Shown here: one piece after another, positions 18,385 to 27,687 of the stretch | Numbering within the stretch: the first letter of the stretch is position 1 | How the letters are laid out: every line of letters starts with the position of its first letter | From: Candidatus Chlorobium masyuteum | GTDB taxonomy: Bacteria > Bacteroidota > Chlorobiia > Chlorobiales > Chlorobiaceae | Direction of reading: 5' to 3' | Assembly: GCF_011601315.1 (NCBI RefSeq) | Contig: NZ_JAAORA010000004.1 | Coordinates: forward strand, 1 to 64,000 | Length of the DNA: 64,000 bases | Translations under genes and position numbers: made by a program | Notes under the pieces: generated by a model | Seen by the model: only the letters and a program-made list of their open reading frames with translations | Database searches by the model: none | Told to the model about the DNA's origin: nothing

Positions 18385-18984
18385 ATGAGCAGAAATATTG
18401 TCGCAATTGTGGGGAGCTACCGCAAAGGAGGCACCGTTGATCAGGCAATTGATGAGATCCTTGCTGCAGCAAAGGCGGAGGGGGCGACCACAAAAAAACA
18501 CTATCTGATCGACAAAAGGCTCTCATACTGCACAAACTGCCGGAGCTGCACGCAGCAGGAGGGGCTCAAGCGTGGAGTATGTGTTCAGGATGATGAGATG
18601 GAGGCGCTGCTCGGCGATATCGACAAAGCCGATGCTCTGGTACTCGGCTCACCGATGAATGCCGGATCGGTTACGGCAGTGATGAAAACATTTATCGAGC
18701 GCCTTATCAGTTTTTCTTACTGGCCGTGGGGCCAGGGTGCTCCGAAAGCGAGAGATCCCGAGAAAAAGAGAGTTGCGGTGCTCGTTGGCTCTTCTGCGGC
18801 CCCGGCTTTTTTTGCAAAGAGATCGGGCGATGTTCTGCGCTTGCTGAAAACAGCGGCTAACCTGCTCGGAGCAAAGCCGGTCGGTACCCTCTTTATCGGA
18901 CTGGCGGCCCAGCAGCAACAGAAAGAGATCAGCGAGCGGTCTAAAAACAAGGCCCGTGCACTTGGCCGAGAGCTTGCTGCATAG
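18385..18984 (+). CDS. Flavodoxin-fold NAD(P)H-dependent reductase
   Basis: The 199-aa protein has the FMN-reductase fold. It opens with IVGSYRKGGTVDQAID, the FMN phosphate loop, and continues with LGSPMNAGSVTAVMKTFIER. A compact cysteine cluster (CTNCRSC, then Cys about ten residues on) resembles that of iron-sulfur flavoproteins, so a [4Fe-4S] cluster is possible. It follows the aldo/keto reductase by 76 bases on the same strand. Confidence 0.8.
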   Translation: MSRNIVAIVGSYRKGGTVDQAIDEILAAAKAEGATTKKHYLIDKRLSYCTNCRSCTQQEGLKRGVCVQDDEMEALLGDIDKADALVLGSPMNAGSVTAVMKTFIERLISFSYWPWGQGAPKARDPEKKRVAVLVGSSAAPAFFAKRSGDVLRLLKTAANLLGAKPVGTLFIGLAAQQQQKEISERSKNKARALGRELAA

Positions 18985-19079
18985 ATTTCTCACCCTCTCC
19001 CGATTACATCGTGAGAGATTTCGAAATGACACGGTTGATTGTAAGGGCGTATTGCCATACGCCCCTACGCAGGGATCTG

Positions 19080-20828
19080 TCAGGCTGAAGATGAACCCAG
19101 AAAAATCTTTTCGCATTCACGCCGGATAATCTCCTGCTGCTCAAGAATCAGTTCAGGATCAACCGTAAAGTGGTTAAGGAGCTGTGAAAAGATCTGGATG
19201 GAGGTCTCAAATTTTTCGGTAACGACCACATCGGCACCTTCACTATAGAGTGCGGCAACATCATCAAGGGTTCTTGCCCTGACGATAATGAACGCTTTTT
19301 TATTGATTTCACGGATCATCGCAATACTCTGCCGGACAGCTGTGGCATCGGAAATACCGAGCACAACCGCACGGGCATGATTGATTCCGGCGCGAAGCAG
19401 CGCTTTTTTCTCTGTGCAGTCGCCGTAAAAGATCGGTTCCCCTTTTCTTCTCATCAGTTTAACTGTTTCCCGGTCAATCTCAAGAACCGAGTAGGAGATA
19501 TTGGTGGCATGCAGCACCGCCGCTACATTCTGGCCGTTAACACCGAATCCGATAATTGCCGCATGAATCTCCCCCGCGCAGATGATGGTGGAGTCGGGCG
19601 GACGAGCCGTAACCGATGAGGGATCCCTTGAGGGGAGCGGAATAAATCCAAGTGCGGGCACAACCTGATCAGCCAATTTTGGGGCAAGGGCTATCATGGC
19701 CGGAGCGACCGTCATGGTTACCACAATGATGGCGAGCATGGATTGAAAGACCTCGTGATCGATCAATCGGTTCTTCAGTCCCGCCTCTGCAAGGACAAAG
19801 GAGAACTCTCCGATCTGGGCAAGGGCCATACCGGCCATCATGCTCACCCTGAGGGAGTTTCCGAGAAAAATGGATACTCCCCCGACAACCAGCCCTTTGA
19901 CGAGCAGTACCATCAGGGCAATGGCAATAAAAAGAGGGAGATTGATCACTCTGATATCGAGCAGAAGTCCGACGGAGATAAAAAATATACTGGTAAATGC
20001 CTCCCGGAACGGGTCAATAGTCATACTGATCTGATGACTCTCATCGGTACTGGCGATAACCATGCCGGCAACAAACGAGCCGAGTGCAAGTGAAAGGCCG
20101 ACAAGCGATGTCAGATAGGCCGCGCCAAAGCAGATCACCAGCGCCCCGATTACCAGAACCTCCCTTGCCTGCAGCGAGGCAATAAGACGGACTATTTTCG
20201 GCATCAGGATCCTGAAGCCGATAAAAATAGCCGAAGCAAAAAGGATAATAAAACCGATTTTTTTAAAAATCAGCCCGAAGGAGAGCGCGGTATGAGGACT
20301 TAAAAAATCAATCCCGATCATCAGGGGCACCACCGCAATATCCTGAAAAATAAGGATGCCAAGTGCGATGCGGCCATGCGGAAGGCCAAGCTCATCGCGG
20401 TCGGTCAAAATCTTGAGGCAGATCGCCGTACTGCTGACTGAAAACGTAAAGCCGAGAAACACGGCGGCAGCAGGGGTAACGCCACTGCCGATTGCAAACA
20501 TGAACCAGTAGGCAAGCGTGCTGACCACCATGCCGGTAACCAGAATCTGGACAGCCCCCCCCACCAGCACGATCTTCTTGAGTTTTTTCAGGTCATCCAG
20601 CGAAAACTCAAGTCCGATGGCAAAGAGCAGGAGAATAACACCGAGTTCGGCCAGGGTTGCGATGAGCTTTTCATCATAGACCGCGCCAATACCCGACGGA
20701 CCTATCAGAATTCCCGTAAAGATCAATCCGATAACCGGCGGAATTTTAAGGCGCTGAAAAGCAAGGATGATGGCAATGGCAAGCGCACCGATAAGCACCA
20801 GTTCACCAAGAAAATCGAAATCATGCAT
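19080..20828 (-). CDS. CPA2-type K+/H+ or Na+/H+ antiporter with TrkA-N domain
   Basis: The 582-aa protein has about 12 membrane helices in its first 390 residues, typical of the Kef/YbaL branch of monovalent cation:proton antiporters (motifs LLFAIGLEFSLDDL, SSTAICLKIL and GSFVAGMVIAST). A cytoplasmic RCK/TrkA-N nucleotide-binding domain follows, beginning AAIIGFGVNGQNVAAVL and ending near residue 540. Ligand control through the RCK domain is expected from the family. Ion preference is unknown. Confidence 0.9.
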   Translation of the reverse strand: MHDFDFLGELVLIGALAIAIILAFQRLKIPPVIGLIFTGILIGPSGIGAVYDEKLIATLAELGVILLLFAIGLEFSLDDLKKLKKIVLVGGAVQILVTGMVVSTLAYWFMFAIGSGVTPAAAVFLGFTFSVSSTAICLKILTDRDELGLPHGRIALGILIFQDIAVVPLMIGIDFLSPHTALSFGLIFKKIGFIILFASAIFIGFRILMPKIVRLIASLQAREVLVIGALVICFGAAYLTSLVGLSLALGSFVAGMVIASTDESHQISMTIDPFREAFTSIFFISVGLLLDIRVINLPLFIAIALMVLLVKGLVVGGVSIFLGNSLRVSMMAGMALAQIGEFSFVLAEAGLKNRLIDHEVFQSMLAIIVVTMTVAPAMIALAPKLADQVVPALGFIPLPSRDPSSVTARPPDSTIICAGEIHAAIIGFGVNGQNVAAVLHATNISYSVLEIDRETVKLMRRKGEPIFYGDCTEKKALLRAGINHARAVVLGISDATAVRQSIAMIREINKKAFIIVRARTLDDVAALYSEGADVVVTEKFETSIQIFSQLLNHFTVDPELILEQQEIIRRECEKIFLGSSSA

Positions 20829-21220
20829 AGCGTTACTGTCAGGTCAGGATCTACGGTTCATTATTCATCATGAAAGCGAGGCTGATCTAAGCGAGGAAAA
20901 CCGTCAGTACAGGAAACAGCATCATGTTACAATAGTAAAACTTTCCTCGTTGAAATACCACTACTGAAGATCAGGGAGTGCAAAAAGAAGAGCTTGTGAC
21001 CGGGTTTGCATGAGAAGCTGCAGAAGTGTGAACCATTGAGTTCCCGACAGGTCGGCAGAATAATTTTATAGCTGAGCCCTTATTGCATTCTATCATTAAA
21101 TAGCGTAATCTTCCAATAGAAATCAGTCAATGGTTGATTGATCGCTATTCAAGTAATTTGTGCTTTGGTTACTTGGCGGTATCTCCCTTTATCAATGCAC
21201 ATGTATACTGCTTTTAAACA
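20829..21220 (+). promoter_or_regulatory. Structured leader of the RRM gene (candidate Chlorobi-RRM RNA)
   Basis: The stretch has no gene. At 21099-21149 the arms AATAGCG and CGCTATT enclose a hairpin ATCAGTCAA/TTGATTGAT with loop TGG. A structured RNA named Chlorobi-RRM is known upstream of RRM-protein genes in this phylum, and position and clade fit. I matched position and foldability, not the published consensus. It could let the RRM protein regulate its own messenger. Confidence 0.5.
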
Positions 21221-21493
21221 ATGAATATTTACATCGGCAATCTGGCTTACACTACCTCTGAGGATGATCTTCGTGACGCTTTCTCCCAGTTCGGACAGGT
21301 AGAGAGCGCAAGCATCATCATCGACAAATTTTCAGGCCGCTCCAAAGGGTTCGGATTTGTGGACATGCCTAACGACAGTGAAGCTCGTGAAGCTATCGAA
21401 TCACTGAACGAAAAGGATTTGAATGGCCGCACCGTCAAGGTCAACGAAGCCAAACCTCGCGAAGAGAGACCGGCAAGAAGAGACCGCTACTGA
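21221..21493 (+). CDS. RRM RNA-binding protein
   Basis: This 90-aa protein is a single RNA-recognition motif. RNP2 is IYIGNL near the N-terminus and RNP1 is SKGFGFVDM at about residue 45. A short basic Arg-rich tail follows (PREERPARRDRY). It belongs to the bacterial RRM family that resembles glycine-rich cold-induced RNA-binding proteins. Its leader is structured, which suggests self-regulation. RNA binding is secure from the motifs; the targets are unknown. Confidence 0.92.
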   Translation: MNIYIGNLAYTTSEDDLRDAFSQFGQVESASIIIDKFSGRSKGFGFVDMPNDSEAREAIESLNEKDLNGRTVKVNEAKPREERPARRDRY

Positions 21494-21514
21494 GCCTCTT
21501 TTTTCTTTTATCCG

Positions 21515-21550
21515 AAGCCGGGCAGAGCAGCCGTTCTGTCCGGCTTTGTT
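21515..21550 (+). terminator. Terminator after the RRM gene
   Basis: A hairpin with outer arms AAGCCGG/CCGGCTT and an inner pairing GCAGA/TCTGT ends in TTTGTTATTG. It lies 22 bases after the RRM stop codon. Confidence 0.7.
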
Positions 21551-21570
21551 ATTGTAAACCATAAGCAGTT

Positions 21571-21858
21571 ATGCCTGTCCAAGTCGTCTACATTACCGCA
21601 GCTCTGCTCTTCTTCGGCGTGCTGCCGCTCCCCCCTCTCTTCTTTGAGTTTTTAAACATTGTGGCCTTCGGCACCTTTGGCTGGGGGGCCTACACCAACT
21701 TTGGCAAGACAACACCTCTGCTGCCACTGACCTACGGAGTGCTGGCCATTCTGTTTAACCCGATCATGGAGATCAACCTTCCACGGGAGTTCTGGATTGG
21801 AATCTATCCTGCTGCAGCCATACTCCTGCTTGCAACAAAAAAGAGCATTGCAGAATAA
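21571..21858 (+). CDS. Small membrane protein (DUF6804-like)
   Basis: The 95-aa protein has three hydrophobic helices: residues about 5-30 (VVYITAALLFFGVLPL), 48-65 (LPLTYGVLAILFNPI) and 72-88 (FWIGIYPAAAILLLA). The NPIMEINLPREFW loop is typical of small DUF6804-type membrane proteins. No function is known. It follows the RRM terminator and so probably has its own promoter. Confidence 0.7.
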   Translation: MPVQVVYITAALLFFGVLPLPPLFFEFLNIVAFGTFGWGAYTNFGKTTPLLPLTYGVLAILFNPIMEINLPREFWIGIYPAAAILLLATKKSIAE

Positions 21859-21884
21859 AAAAAAGGCGGTCAGAAATAACCGCC
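21857..21884. terminator. Terminator between the DUF6804-like and rubrerythrin genes
   Basis: The stem GGCGGT/ACCGCC is followed on the minus strand by eight T residues, so it serves chiefly the rubrerythrin gene, which is transcribed leftward. Confidence 0.8.
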
Positions 21885-21906
21885 CCGGATAGTTATAAAG
21901 AGAACT

Positions 21907-22404
21907 TCAGACCTGCACGTAGGCTGAGGCCTTCGCACCGCAGATCGGACAATTCTCGGGCGGAGTACCAAGTTCTATGTGACCGCAGTATGGACAGAGC
22001 CAGACCTCGGTAGCCGTGATATCCTTGCCGCTTTTTACCGCTTCGAGAGCTTTTTTGTAGAGCTCGGCATGCTGCCGCTCGGCCTTCATGGCATAGGCAA
22101 ACATCTTTTTTGCCGGATGATTGTCGGCTTCAGCCTGTGCAAGCATCGGCGGATACATCTCGGTATGCTCAAAGGTTTCGCCGCTGATGGCAGCCTGCAG
22201 ATTTTCAGCAGTCGTACCTATACCTCCAAGAGCCTCCAGATGCCCTTCTGCATGGATCAGCTCAGCCTGGGCGGTGGTGCGGAACAGTTTTGCGATGTTG
22301 CTGAAACCTGCTTTATCGGCCTCTTTTGCAAAAGCACGATACTTCTGATTTGCCTGACTCTCACCGGCAAAGGCCTCTTTCAGATTATCTTTTGTTGTAG
22401 CCAT
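21907..22404 (-). CDS. rbr: Rubrerythrin
   Basis: Rubrerythrin reduces hydrogen peroxide in anaerobes through a di-iron site. The 165-aa protein has the ferritin-like four-helix domain with Glu/His ligands in FAGESQANQKY, AELIHAEGHLEAL, HTEMYP and KAERQHAELY, and a C-terminal rubredoxin domain with CPYCG and CPICG. The ribosome site AGGAG is clear. It is monocistronic. An oxygen-stress role fits a strictly anaerobic phototroph. Confidence 0.95.
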   Translation of the reverse strand: MATTKDNLKEAFAGESQANQKYRAFAKEADKAGFSNIAKLFRTTAQAELIHAEGHLEALGGIGTTAENLQAAISGETFEHTEMYPPMLAQAEADNHPAKKMFAYAMKAERQHAELYKKALEAVKSGKDITATEVWLCPYCGHIELGTPPENCPICGAKASAYVQV

Positions 22405-22534
22405 GGGTATTGTTTCTCCTTTTTTTATTTCATCATGTGCTCAAGCATCAACGGGAAAACAGTCGTAATGATTCCTCAATGTTCAAAGGGCAGAGATCGG
22501 TTAATAAAGCTGAATTACCGTTTCTGAGCTGAGT

Positions 22535-23149
22535 TTACAGAGAGGGCTCCTTCCAGTAGTGGTAGATTTTAATAACAAAGCCGGGAAGCAGATTGATCAG
22601 ATCGAGAATCTCTTCTTCGGGGAGGTTGTCAAAATCGTCCGTTATTTTTCCGAGAACAAACATCGGCAGTACCAGCATGGCACTCTCTTCGTCGAGCAGG
22701 AGAGGTGCCCATGACTCATGCTTCAACTCCATACCGACTGTAAAGCCGAGTGCCCAGTCTTCAATGGCTATATTTTTCTCCTCTTCATCATTGTAGGTGT
22801 ACTGTTCAAAGAGCGGCAGATACTCCTCTGCGGCCTCATTGAACTGTATGGCAATGGAGTTCATATGGCGAACCAGCAGCTCCCTGATCATCTTCTCTTC
22901 CTCCTCCGATGAAAAAACGGGGGCGGCATCATTTTCCTGGTCCCAGATAAAGGGCATCCAGAGTTCTGGGTCAATCTCTTCGGGGCCGACAATCAGTGCT
23001 GTCATATAGCCGTCAAGCATCTCGATTGAAGAGAGACTCTCGTCGGGTGTCGAATCAGAGAGAAGAAAGCCCTCAAGGAGGCCAAGTTCTTCATGCGTAA
23101 GCGGCTGCTGAAGCGGTTCGGATGGTTTCATAAATTGGTATAGATTCAC
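22535..23149 (-). CDS. UPF0149 (YecA/YgfB-like) protein
   Basis: The 204-aa acidic protein matches the UPF0149 family: SPDESLSSIEMLDGYMTALI near residue 35 and EDWALGFTVGMEL near residue 130 are its hallmarks. The C-terminal SEC-C zinc motif present in YecA is missing; the protein ends in IKIYHYWKEPSL. Its biochemical function is unknown. Confidence 0.8.
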   Translation of the reverse strand: MNLYQFMKPSEPLQQPLTHEELGLLEGFLLSDSTPDESLSSIEMLDGYMTALIVGPEEIDPELWMPFIWDQENDAAPVFSSEEEEKMIRELLVRHMNSIAIQFNEAAEEYLPLFEQYTYNDEEEKNIAIEDWALGFTVGMELKHESWAPLLLDEESAMLVLPMFVLGKITDDFDNLPEEEILDLINLLPGFVIKIYHYWKEPSL

Positions 23150-23440
23150 GTTAAAAAATGATCGGAACGGTTACCTAAAGCCATAATAGGGAATGAGAAG
23201 GAAAGAAAACCATACCGTCACCTTTTATTTTATGGAATATCAAGTCAAAGAGCAACTGAAAAAGGATAAAAACCGTATATAAAGCTTCGTTTCAGCAGCA
23301 GTTGAGCCCGCAGCACTGACCCGGCAGGCATCAGGCTCTTTATCGGAATATGAGCGTGTATTGATAAACCAGTCCAAAAATCTTATATAGAAAGCAATAC
23401 GAAATAACTGCTGCCCGGTTCATTATGTCTGAAGCCCACC
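23150..23440. other. Intergenic stretch upstream of the SulP gene
   Basis: Divergent promoters for the UPF0149 and SulP genes must lie here. I see no clear consensus boxes, RNA fold or further gene. Confidence 0.4.
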
Positions 23441-25153
23441 ATGTTCAAACCAAAACTTTTCACGATTTTACATGAGCTCACCCCTGAGCGGATAGGAAAG
23501 GATGTTATTTCCGGTGTACTTGTCGGTATTGTTGCTCTCCCGCTGGCAATCGCCTTTGCCATCGCATCCGGAGTTTCACCGGAAAAAGGGCTCATCAGTG
23601 CTGTTATCGGCGGATTTCTTGTCTCCTTTCTCGGAGGAAGCCGGGTACAGATTGGAGGACCGACCGGTGCTTTTATTGTCATTCTTTTCGGAATTGTGCA
23701 GGAGTACGGCCTTAACGGCCTTCTGCTTGCAACCATGATGGCCGGTGTTATCCTGATGATCATGGGTTTTGCCCAGTTCGGTTCGCTCATCAAATTCATC
23801 CCCTATCCGGTGATTGTCGGCTTTACCAGCGGCATTGCCGTCATTATTTTTTCCAGCCAGGTCAAGGAGTTTCTCGGCCTTTCAATCGACACTGTTCCCC
23901 CTGACTTTATCGGCAAGTGGAGCGCCTTTGCACTCAACATAGAGACCATTGACCTGCCAAGCCTGTTGATCGGCCTCCTGGCGCTCTTCATCATTATGTT
24001 CTGGCCGAAACTTTCGCACAAGATTCCGGGATCACTGGTCGCTCTTGTTGTCACGACGGTTATTGTGCAGCAGTTTCACCTCGGTGTAGCCACCATCGAA
24101 AGCCGTTTCGGAGAGATTCCCTCCATGATTCCCTCACCGGTACTTCCCATATTCGATTTTGCCACTATCCGCAAACTGCTTATGCCGGCAACCACCATTG
24201 CCCTGCTTGGAGCAATTGAAGCACTCCTGTCGGCTGTTGTGGCCGATGGTATGATCGGCGGCAAACACAAGTCAAATATGGAGCTTATTGCTCAGGGCGT
24301 GGCAAATATCATTACCCCGCTGTTCGGCGGACTCCCGGTAACCGGAGCAATTGCCAGAACGGCGACCAACGTAAAGAACGGGGGAAGAACCCCTCTGTCC
24401 GGTATTGTTCATGCCGTGACGCTTCTGTTAATCATGGTACTTTTCGGAAAGTGGGCAAAGCTCATCCCGATGCCCGCACTTGCAGCAATCCTCATAATTG
24501 TTGCCTGGAACATGAGCGAAATCAAGGTATTCCGTCAACTGCTCAAAAGCCCGAAAAGCGATGTCAGCGTCTTGCTTACCACCTTCGGCCTGACCGTTGT
24601 TTTTGATCTGACGGTCGCTATAGAGATCGGCATGCTGCTCTCGGTTATCCTCTTTATGCAGCGCATGGCCGAACTCTCAAATGTAGGTATGATGACCGGA
24701 GAGCTGAAAGACAGGGATGAAGAGGAGGATCCCAACACCATCGTAACCCGGAGAGTGCCCGAAGGGGTTGAAGTTTTTGAAATCAGCGGGCCATTCTTCT
24801 TCGGTGCGGCAACCAAGTTCAGGGACGCCATGCATATTGTAGAAAAGGCACCGAAAATACGCATCATCAGAATGCGCAAGGTGCTCTCGATTGATGCAAC
24901 AGGCCTGAATATGATGCGGGAACTGCTCAAGGACAGCAACAAGAGCTCAACCCGGCTGATACTCTCGGGTGTTCATGCCCAGCCGCTCTTTGCCCTTCAG
25001 CAATACGGACTCTACGACGAGATCGGTGAAGAGAACATTTTCGGCAATATTGATGACGCTCTCGACCATGCACGGGAGATTCTCGGGCTGCCGAAACAGG
25101 GACGCCAACTGAACTTTGTCCCCACGGTGCAGAGGGAGATGACCAGGGAGTAG
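23441..25153 (+). CDS. SulP-family anion transporter with STAS domain
   Basis: This 570-aa protein moves anions such as sulfate or bicarbonate across the cytoplasmic membrane. The N-terminal 410 residues hold 10-14 membrane segments with the SulP signature ([36 protein letters not shown]). The C-terminal STAS domain (about 430-550) has the core [16 protein letters not shown]. The substrate is not fixed by the sequence; in a sulfur-oxidising phototroph both sulfate and bicarbonate are plausible. A perfect inverted repeat spans the stop codon. Confidence 0.9.
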   Translation: MFKPKLFTILHELTPERIGKDVISGVLVGIVALPLAIAFAIASGVSPEKGLISAVIGGFLVSFLGGSRVQIGGPTGAFIVILFGIVQEYGLNGLLLATMMAGVILMIMGFAQFGSLIKFIPYPVIVGFTSGIAVIIFSSQVKEFLGLSIDTVPPDFIGKWSAFALNIETIDLPSLLIGLLALFIIMFWPKLSHKIPGSLVALVVTTVIVQQFHLGVATIESRFGEIPSMIPSPVLPIFDFATIRKLLMPATTIALLGAIEALLSAVVADGMIGGKHKSNMELIAQGVANIITPLFGGLPVTGAIARTATNVKNGGRTPLSGIVHAVTLLLIMVLFGKWAKLIPMPALAAILIIVAWNMSEIKVFRQLLKSPKSDVSVLLTTFGLTVVFDLTVAIEIGMLLSVILFMQRMAELSNVGMMTGELKDRDEEEDPNTIVTRRVPEGVEVFEISGPFFFGAATKFRDAMHIVEKAPKIRIIRMRKVLSIDATGLNMMRELLKDSNKSSTRLILSGVHAQPLFALQQYGLYDEIGEENIFGNIDDALDHAREILGLPKQGRQLNFVPTVQREMTRE

Positions 25154-25184
25154 TGGCTTATCACCTTGCCGCTACTCCCTGGTC
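25141..25184. terminator. Perfect stem-loop spanning the SulP stop codon
   Basis: A 13-bp perfect stem (GACCAGGGAGTAG with CTACTCCCTGGTC) contains the TAG stop of the transporter gene in its first arm. The loop is about 18 bases. No T-run follows, so it is a strong hairpin rather than a canonical terminator. Confidence 0.7.
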
Positions 25185-25239
25185 ATCTCGAATCTGATGC
25201 AATCAGGTGAGAGATCCCTCTCTGACGTTCGGGATGACA
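25182..25239. repeat. Dispersed hairpin repeat, copy 1
   Basis: A 58-base element begins GTCATCTCGAATCTGATGCA and ends TTCGGGATGAC. Its ends are complementary, so it folds as one hairpin. Near-identical sequence recurs at 26489-26545 and a partial copy at 44100-44141. Confidence 0.85.
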
Positions 25240-25300
25240 GAAAACGTAATCCCCTCCAACATCCCATTCCCCCGAAAGGGCGAAAAATGTTTACCCCTGC

Positions 25301-25555
25301 CTACTCCTTGCTGCTGTAGGTACGAATACTCGAAACCGCCTTCATATCGTAATAGGTGTTCACGCTCACCCCTCCCTCCTCACCGGTAATGCGGAGAAAA
25401 AGATCACTGATAAAGAGTACCGCATCTTCATAGATAGCTCCTTCGTTAATTTGCAGCTTGACCCCTTTGCGGATTTTTCTTGACATGGTGCCATGCAACG
25501 GAACCGAAGAGTATTCCAGAACTTTTTCCCATGCCTGCAGGTTACTTTCAGCCAT
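25301..25555 (-). CDS. Conserved small protein of unknown function
   Basis: The 84-aa protein is not recognised. The ATG at 25555 is preferred because AGAGGAGCT immediately precedes it; a start four codons upstream lacks that support. It is soluble and mixed alpha/beta, with KGVKLQINEGAIYEDAVLFI and a C-terminal Tyr/Ser-rich end. It stands alone between dispersed repeats. Confidence 0.65.
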   Translation of the reverse strand: MAESNLQAWEKVLEYSSVPLHGTMSRKIRKGVKLQINEGAIYEDAVLFISDLFLRITGEEGGVSVNTYYDMKAVSSIRTYSSKE

Positions 25556-25712
25556 AGCTCCTCTCAATTTTTAATTTATTATTGAAATAACACAATAACG
25601 CCTTACTTATATACCAATAATAAGTATTTAATGTTATTTATTTAGTTTTTTTATTATTTTTTCCTTAATTAAGCAGTAGTGAACGACCTGAGGAATCAAT
25701 AAAACCGGGATC

Positions 25713-26147
25713 ATGGCAACCATACTCTTTTACGAAAAGCCGGGGTGCCAGAACAATACCCGGCAAAAATTGCTGCTGAAGCAGTCAGGGCACCTTGTTG
25801 AAGCCGTTAATCTGCTTGAACACCCCTGGTCGAAAACGGAGCTTGAGCACTATCTCGGAGAGAAGCCTGTAGCCGAATGGTTCAATATGGCGGCGCCCAA
25901 GGTAAAGTCAGGAGCAATAAACCCTCATCTGTTCAGCAGAGAGGAGGCAATTGCGCTCATGATCAGGGAGCCGCTCTTCATAAAACGGCCTCTGATGAAA
26001 ATCGGCACTTGCTCCCTTCAGGGATTCGACATTGAAGAGCTGAAAAAGCTGATAAACCTGGTGGAGCAGGATGAACAATCAGAAGATTTGAGCGACATGA
26101 ACTCATGCCCTCACAACAACAACTATTCATGCACAAATAAGGAGTAA
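25713..26147 (+). CDS. ArsC/Spx-like nitrogenase-associated protein
   Basis: The 144-aa protein has the thioredoxin-like ArsC fold. It begins ATILFYEKPGCQNNTRQKLL, in which the second Cys of a CXXC is replaced by Asn. The GCxNNxRQ motif marks the nitrogenase-associated subgroup. LIREPLFIKRPLM-type spacing (here MIREPLFIKRPLMKIG) is the conserved ArsC tail. A role near nitrogen fixation is known only by association. The last 25 residues are a His/Asn/Cys-containing tail. The next gene starts two bases after the stop. Confidence 0.85.
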   Translation: MATILFYEKPGCQNNTRQKLLLKQSGHLVEAVNLLEHPWSKTELEHYLGEKPVAEWFNMAAPKVKSGAINPHLFSREEAIALMIREPLFIKRPLMKIGTCSLQGFDIEELKKLINLVEQDEQSEDLSDMNSCPHNNNYSCTNKE

Positions 26148-26149
26148 CT

Positions 26150-26458
26150 ATGGAAACATCATTACGACCACTTGGAACCGTCATACAGCTTCTCGAAGAG
26201 CTCGGCCATGAGGTAACCTACGCCTACGAAGATCTGGTTTTTGTCAATCACAACGGATTTCTGCTTCAGTTTGAAAATACCGGACCGGCTCTGAACCTCT
26301 TCTTTAACCGGAATTTCCCGAAAAAAGAGGCTGACAGCATTGAACAGAGTATCATCCCTGCTGCAGACAGATTGGGTCTGGCAATCAATAAAAAAGGTTG
26401 CTACAACCTGACCGAGCAGGAGAATGAAAACGTGCAGATCGAGTTTTTCGATAACTGA
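26150..26458 (+). CDS. Small protein co-transcribed with the ArsC-like gene
   Basis: This 102-aa soluble protein is not recognised. Its start lies two bases after the previous stop, and its ribosome site (GGAG) is inside the preceding gene, so translation is probably coupled. Segments such as TYAYEDLVFVNHNGFLLQF look like an alpha/beta sandwich. It may act with the ArsC-like protein, which is inference from the arrangement. Confidence 0.75.
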   Translation: METSLRPLGTVIQLLEELGHEVTYAYEDLVFVNHNGFLLQFENTGPALNLFFNRNFPKKEADSIEQSIIPAADRLGLAINKKGCYNLTEQENENVQIEFFDN

Positions 26459-26488
26459 TCGTAAACCATCCGCAAACTTCCAGGCTGT

Positions 26489-26545
26489 GTCATCCCGAAT
26501 CTGATGCAGTCAGATGAGAGATCCCTCTCTGACGTTCGGGATGAC
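26489..26545. repeat. Dispersed hairpin repeat, copy 2
   Basis: The ends GTCATCCCGAA and TTCGGGATGAC pair perfectly over 11 bases. Internally the element reads almost as copy 1 at 25182-25239. It lies 31 bases after a stop codon, again in a 3' intergenic position. Confidence 0.85.
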
Positions 26546-26678
26546 ACAGACCTTAAACCGGGACTCCTGGCCACAAGCACGCAGGGAACCAATAGAGAGG
26601 GAAAACCGGTTATTTCTTCTGTATTCAACATATCAGGAACGGATTTTTGCTGATGTATGAACGGAGAAGAGAACAATC

Positions 26679-27065
26679 ATGAGTACATGGTATGAAGGGT
26701 TAAAAAAGCCTCACCTGACCCCGCCGAACAAGTTTTTCTGGCCGGTCTGGATTGCGATATACATCCTCATTTTCGGAGCCTTTTCACTCTACTTTATTGC
26801 TCCTTCGCACCCTCATCTCTACACCACGATCACGCTGCTCATCATCCATTTTACCGCCGCCTTTAACTGGACGGGAATTTTTTTCTCCCGAAAAAAAATA
26901 CTGCTCGCTTTGTTTGACCTCCTCTTCATCGACATCACCCTTGTTGCAATCATTCTGCTTTTTCTGCAGGCAAGCACGCCAGCAGCTCTTCTCCTGCTCC
27001 CCTACCTCGGCTGGGGGCTCTTTGCTACCTATCTGAACTGGCACATCTACAGGCTTAACCGGTAG
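26679..27065 (+). CDS. TspO/MBR family protein
   Basis: TspO proteins are five-helix membrane proteins that bind porphyrins and other hydrophobic ligands. The N-terminal WYEGLKKPHLTPPNKFFWPV is the family signature, and LLPYLGWGLFATYLNW is the conserved helix 5. At 128 aa it is shorter than the usual 150-160 because loops are shortened; all five hydrophobic segments can be traced. In a phototroph a tie to tetrapyrrole metabolism is plausible but not shown here. Confidence 0.88.
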   Translation: MSTWYEGLKKPHLTPPNKFFWPVWIAIYILIFGAFSLYFIAPSHPHLYTTITLLIIHFTAAFNWTGIFFSRKKILLALFDLLFIDITLVAIILLFLQASTPAALLLLPYLGWGLFATYLNWHIYRLNR

Positions 27066-27223
27066 AACGCCTCTTCCAGCTCCATCGGTATCGATCGCTC
27101 ACTATCACACGTCTCTGGAGCTAAAAAGCCTTGGTATGCATTATCTGGTTTTGCTACATTGACTGTAACCATGAAGCATACGAAGCGCTCAATCAGGAAG
27201 CCTTAAAATATAACCTTGAGGAC

Positions 27224-27667
27224 ATGAAATATTCAGAGGCTCGGCAGGGCAGGACCTTTATCATAAGACTTGAGGATGGCGAAATCGTACATGAGAAACT
27301 TGAGCAGTTTGTAAGAGATCACGCTATCGCGAGGGCATCGCTTATTGCCATCGGCGGAGCCGACAAGGGCAGTCTGCTTGTCGTCGGCCCTGATGAGAGC
27401 CGCTCACATCCGGTCACTCCGATGACTCATGAACTCTATGATGCTCATGAAATTACCGGAACAGGAACCATTTTTCCCGATGATGAGGGCAATCCGGTGC
27501 TCCATATGCATATGGCGTGCGGTCGTGAGGAAAATACCGTTACCGGTTGTATTCGCAAGGGCGTGAAGGTGTGGCTGGTCATGGAGATCGTTCTGACTGA
27601 GCTGCTCGAAAACAGTGCGATCCGTCAACTTGACCCGCACTCCGGATTCAAGCTGCTTGTTCCCTGA
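27224..27667 (+). CDS. PPC/DUF296 domain protein
   Basis: The 147-aa protein is a stand-alone PPC domain, the trimeric fold also found in plant AT-hook proteins. The metal-site residues are in HMHMACG (His-x-His) near residue 100, with LIAIGGADKGSLLV and VMEIVLTEL as other family blocks. The ATG at 27224 has GAGG just upstream and fits the family N-terminus; a longer open frame from 27131 has an unlikely extension. The function of bacterial members is unclear. Confidence 0.82.
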   Translation: MKYSEARQGRTFIIRLEDGEIVHEKLEQFVRDHAIARASLIAIGGADKGSLLVVGPDESRSHPVTPMTHELYDAHEITGTGTIFPDDEGNPVLHMHMACGREENTVTGCIRKGVKVWLVMEIVLTELLENSAIRQLDPHSGFKLLVP

Positions 27668-27687
27668 CTCGAAAAAAACGCACCCTG

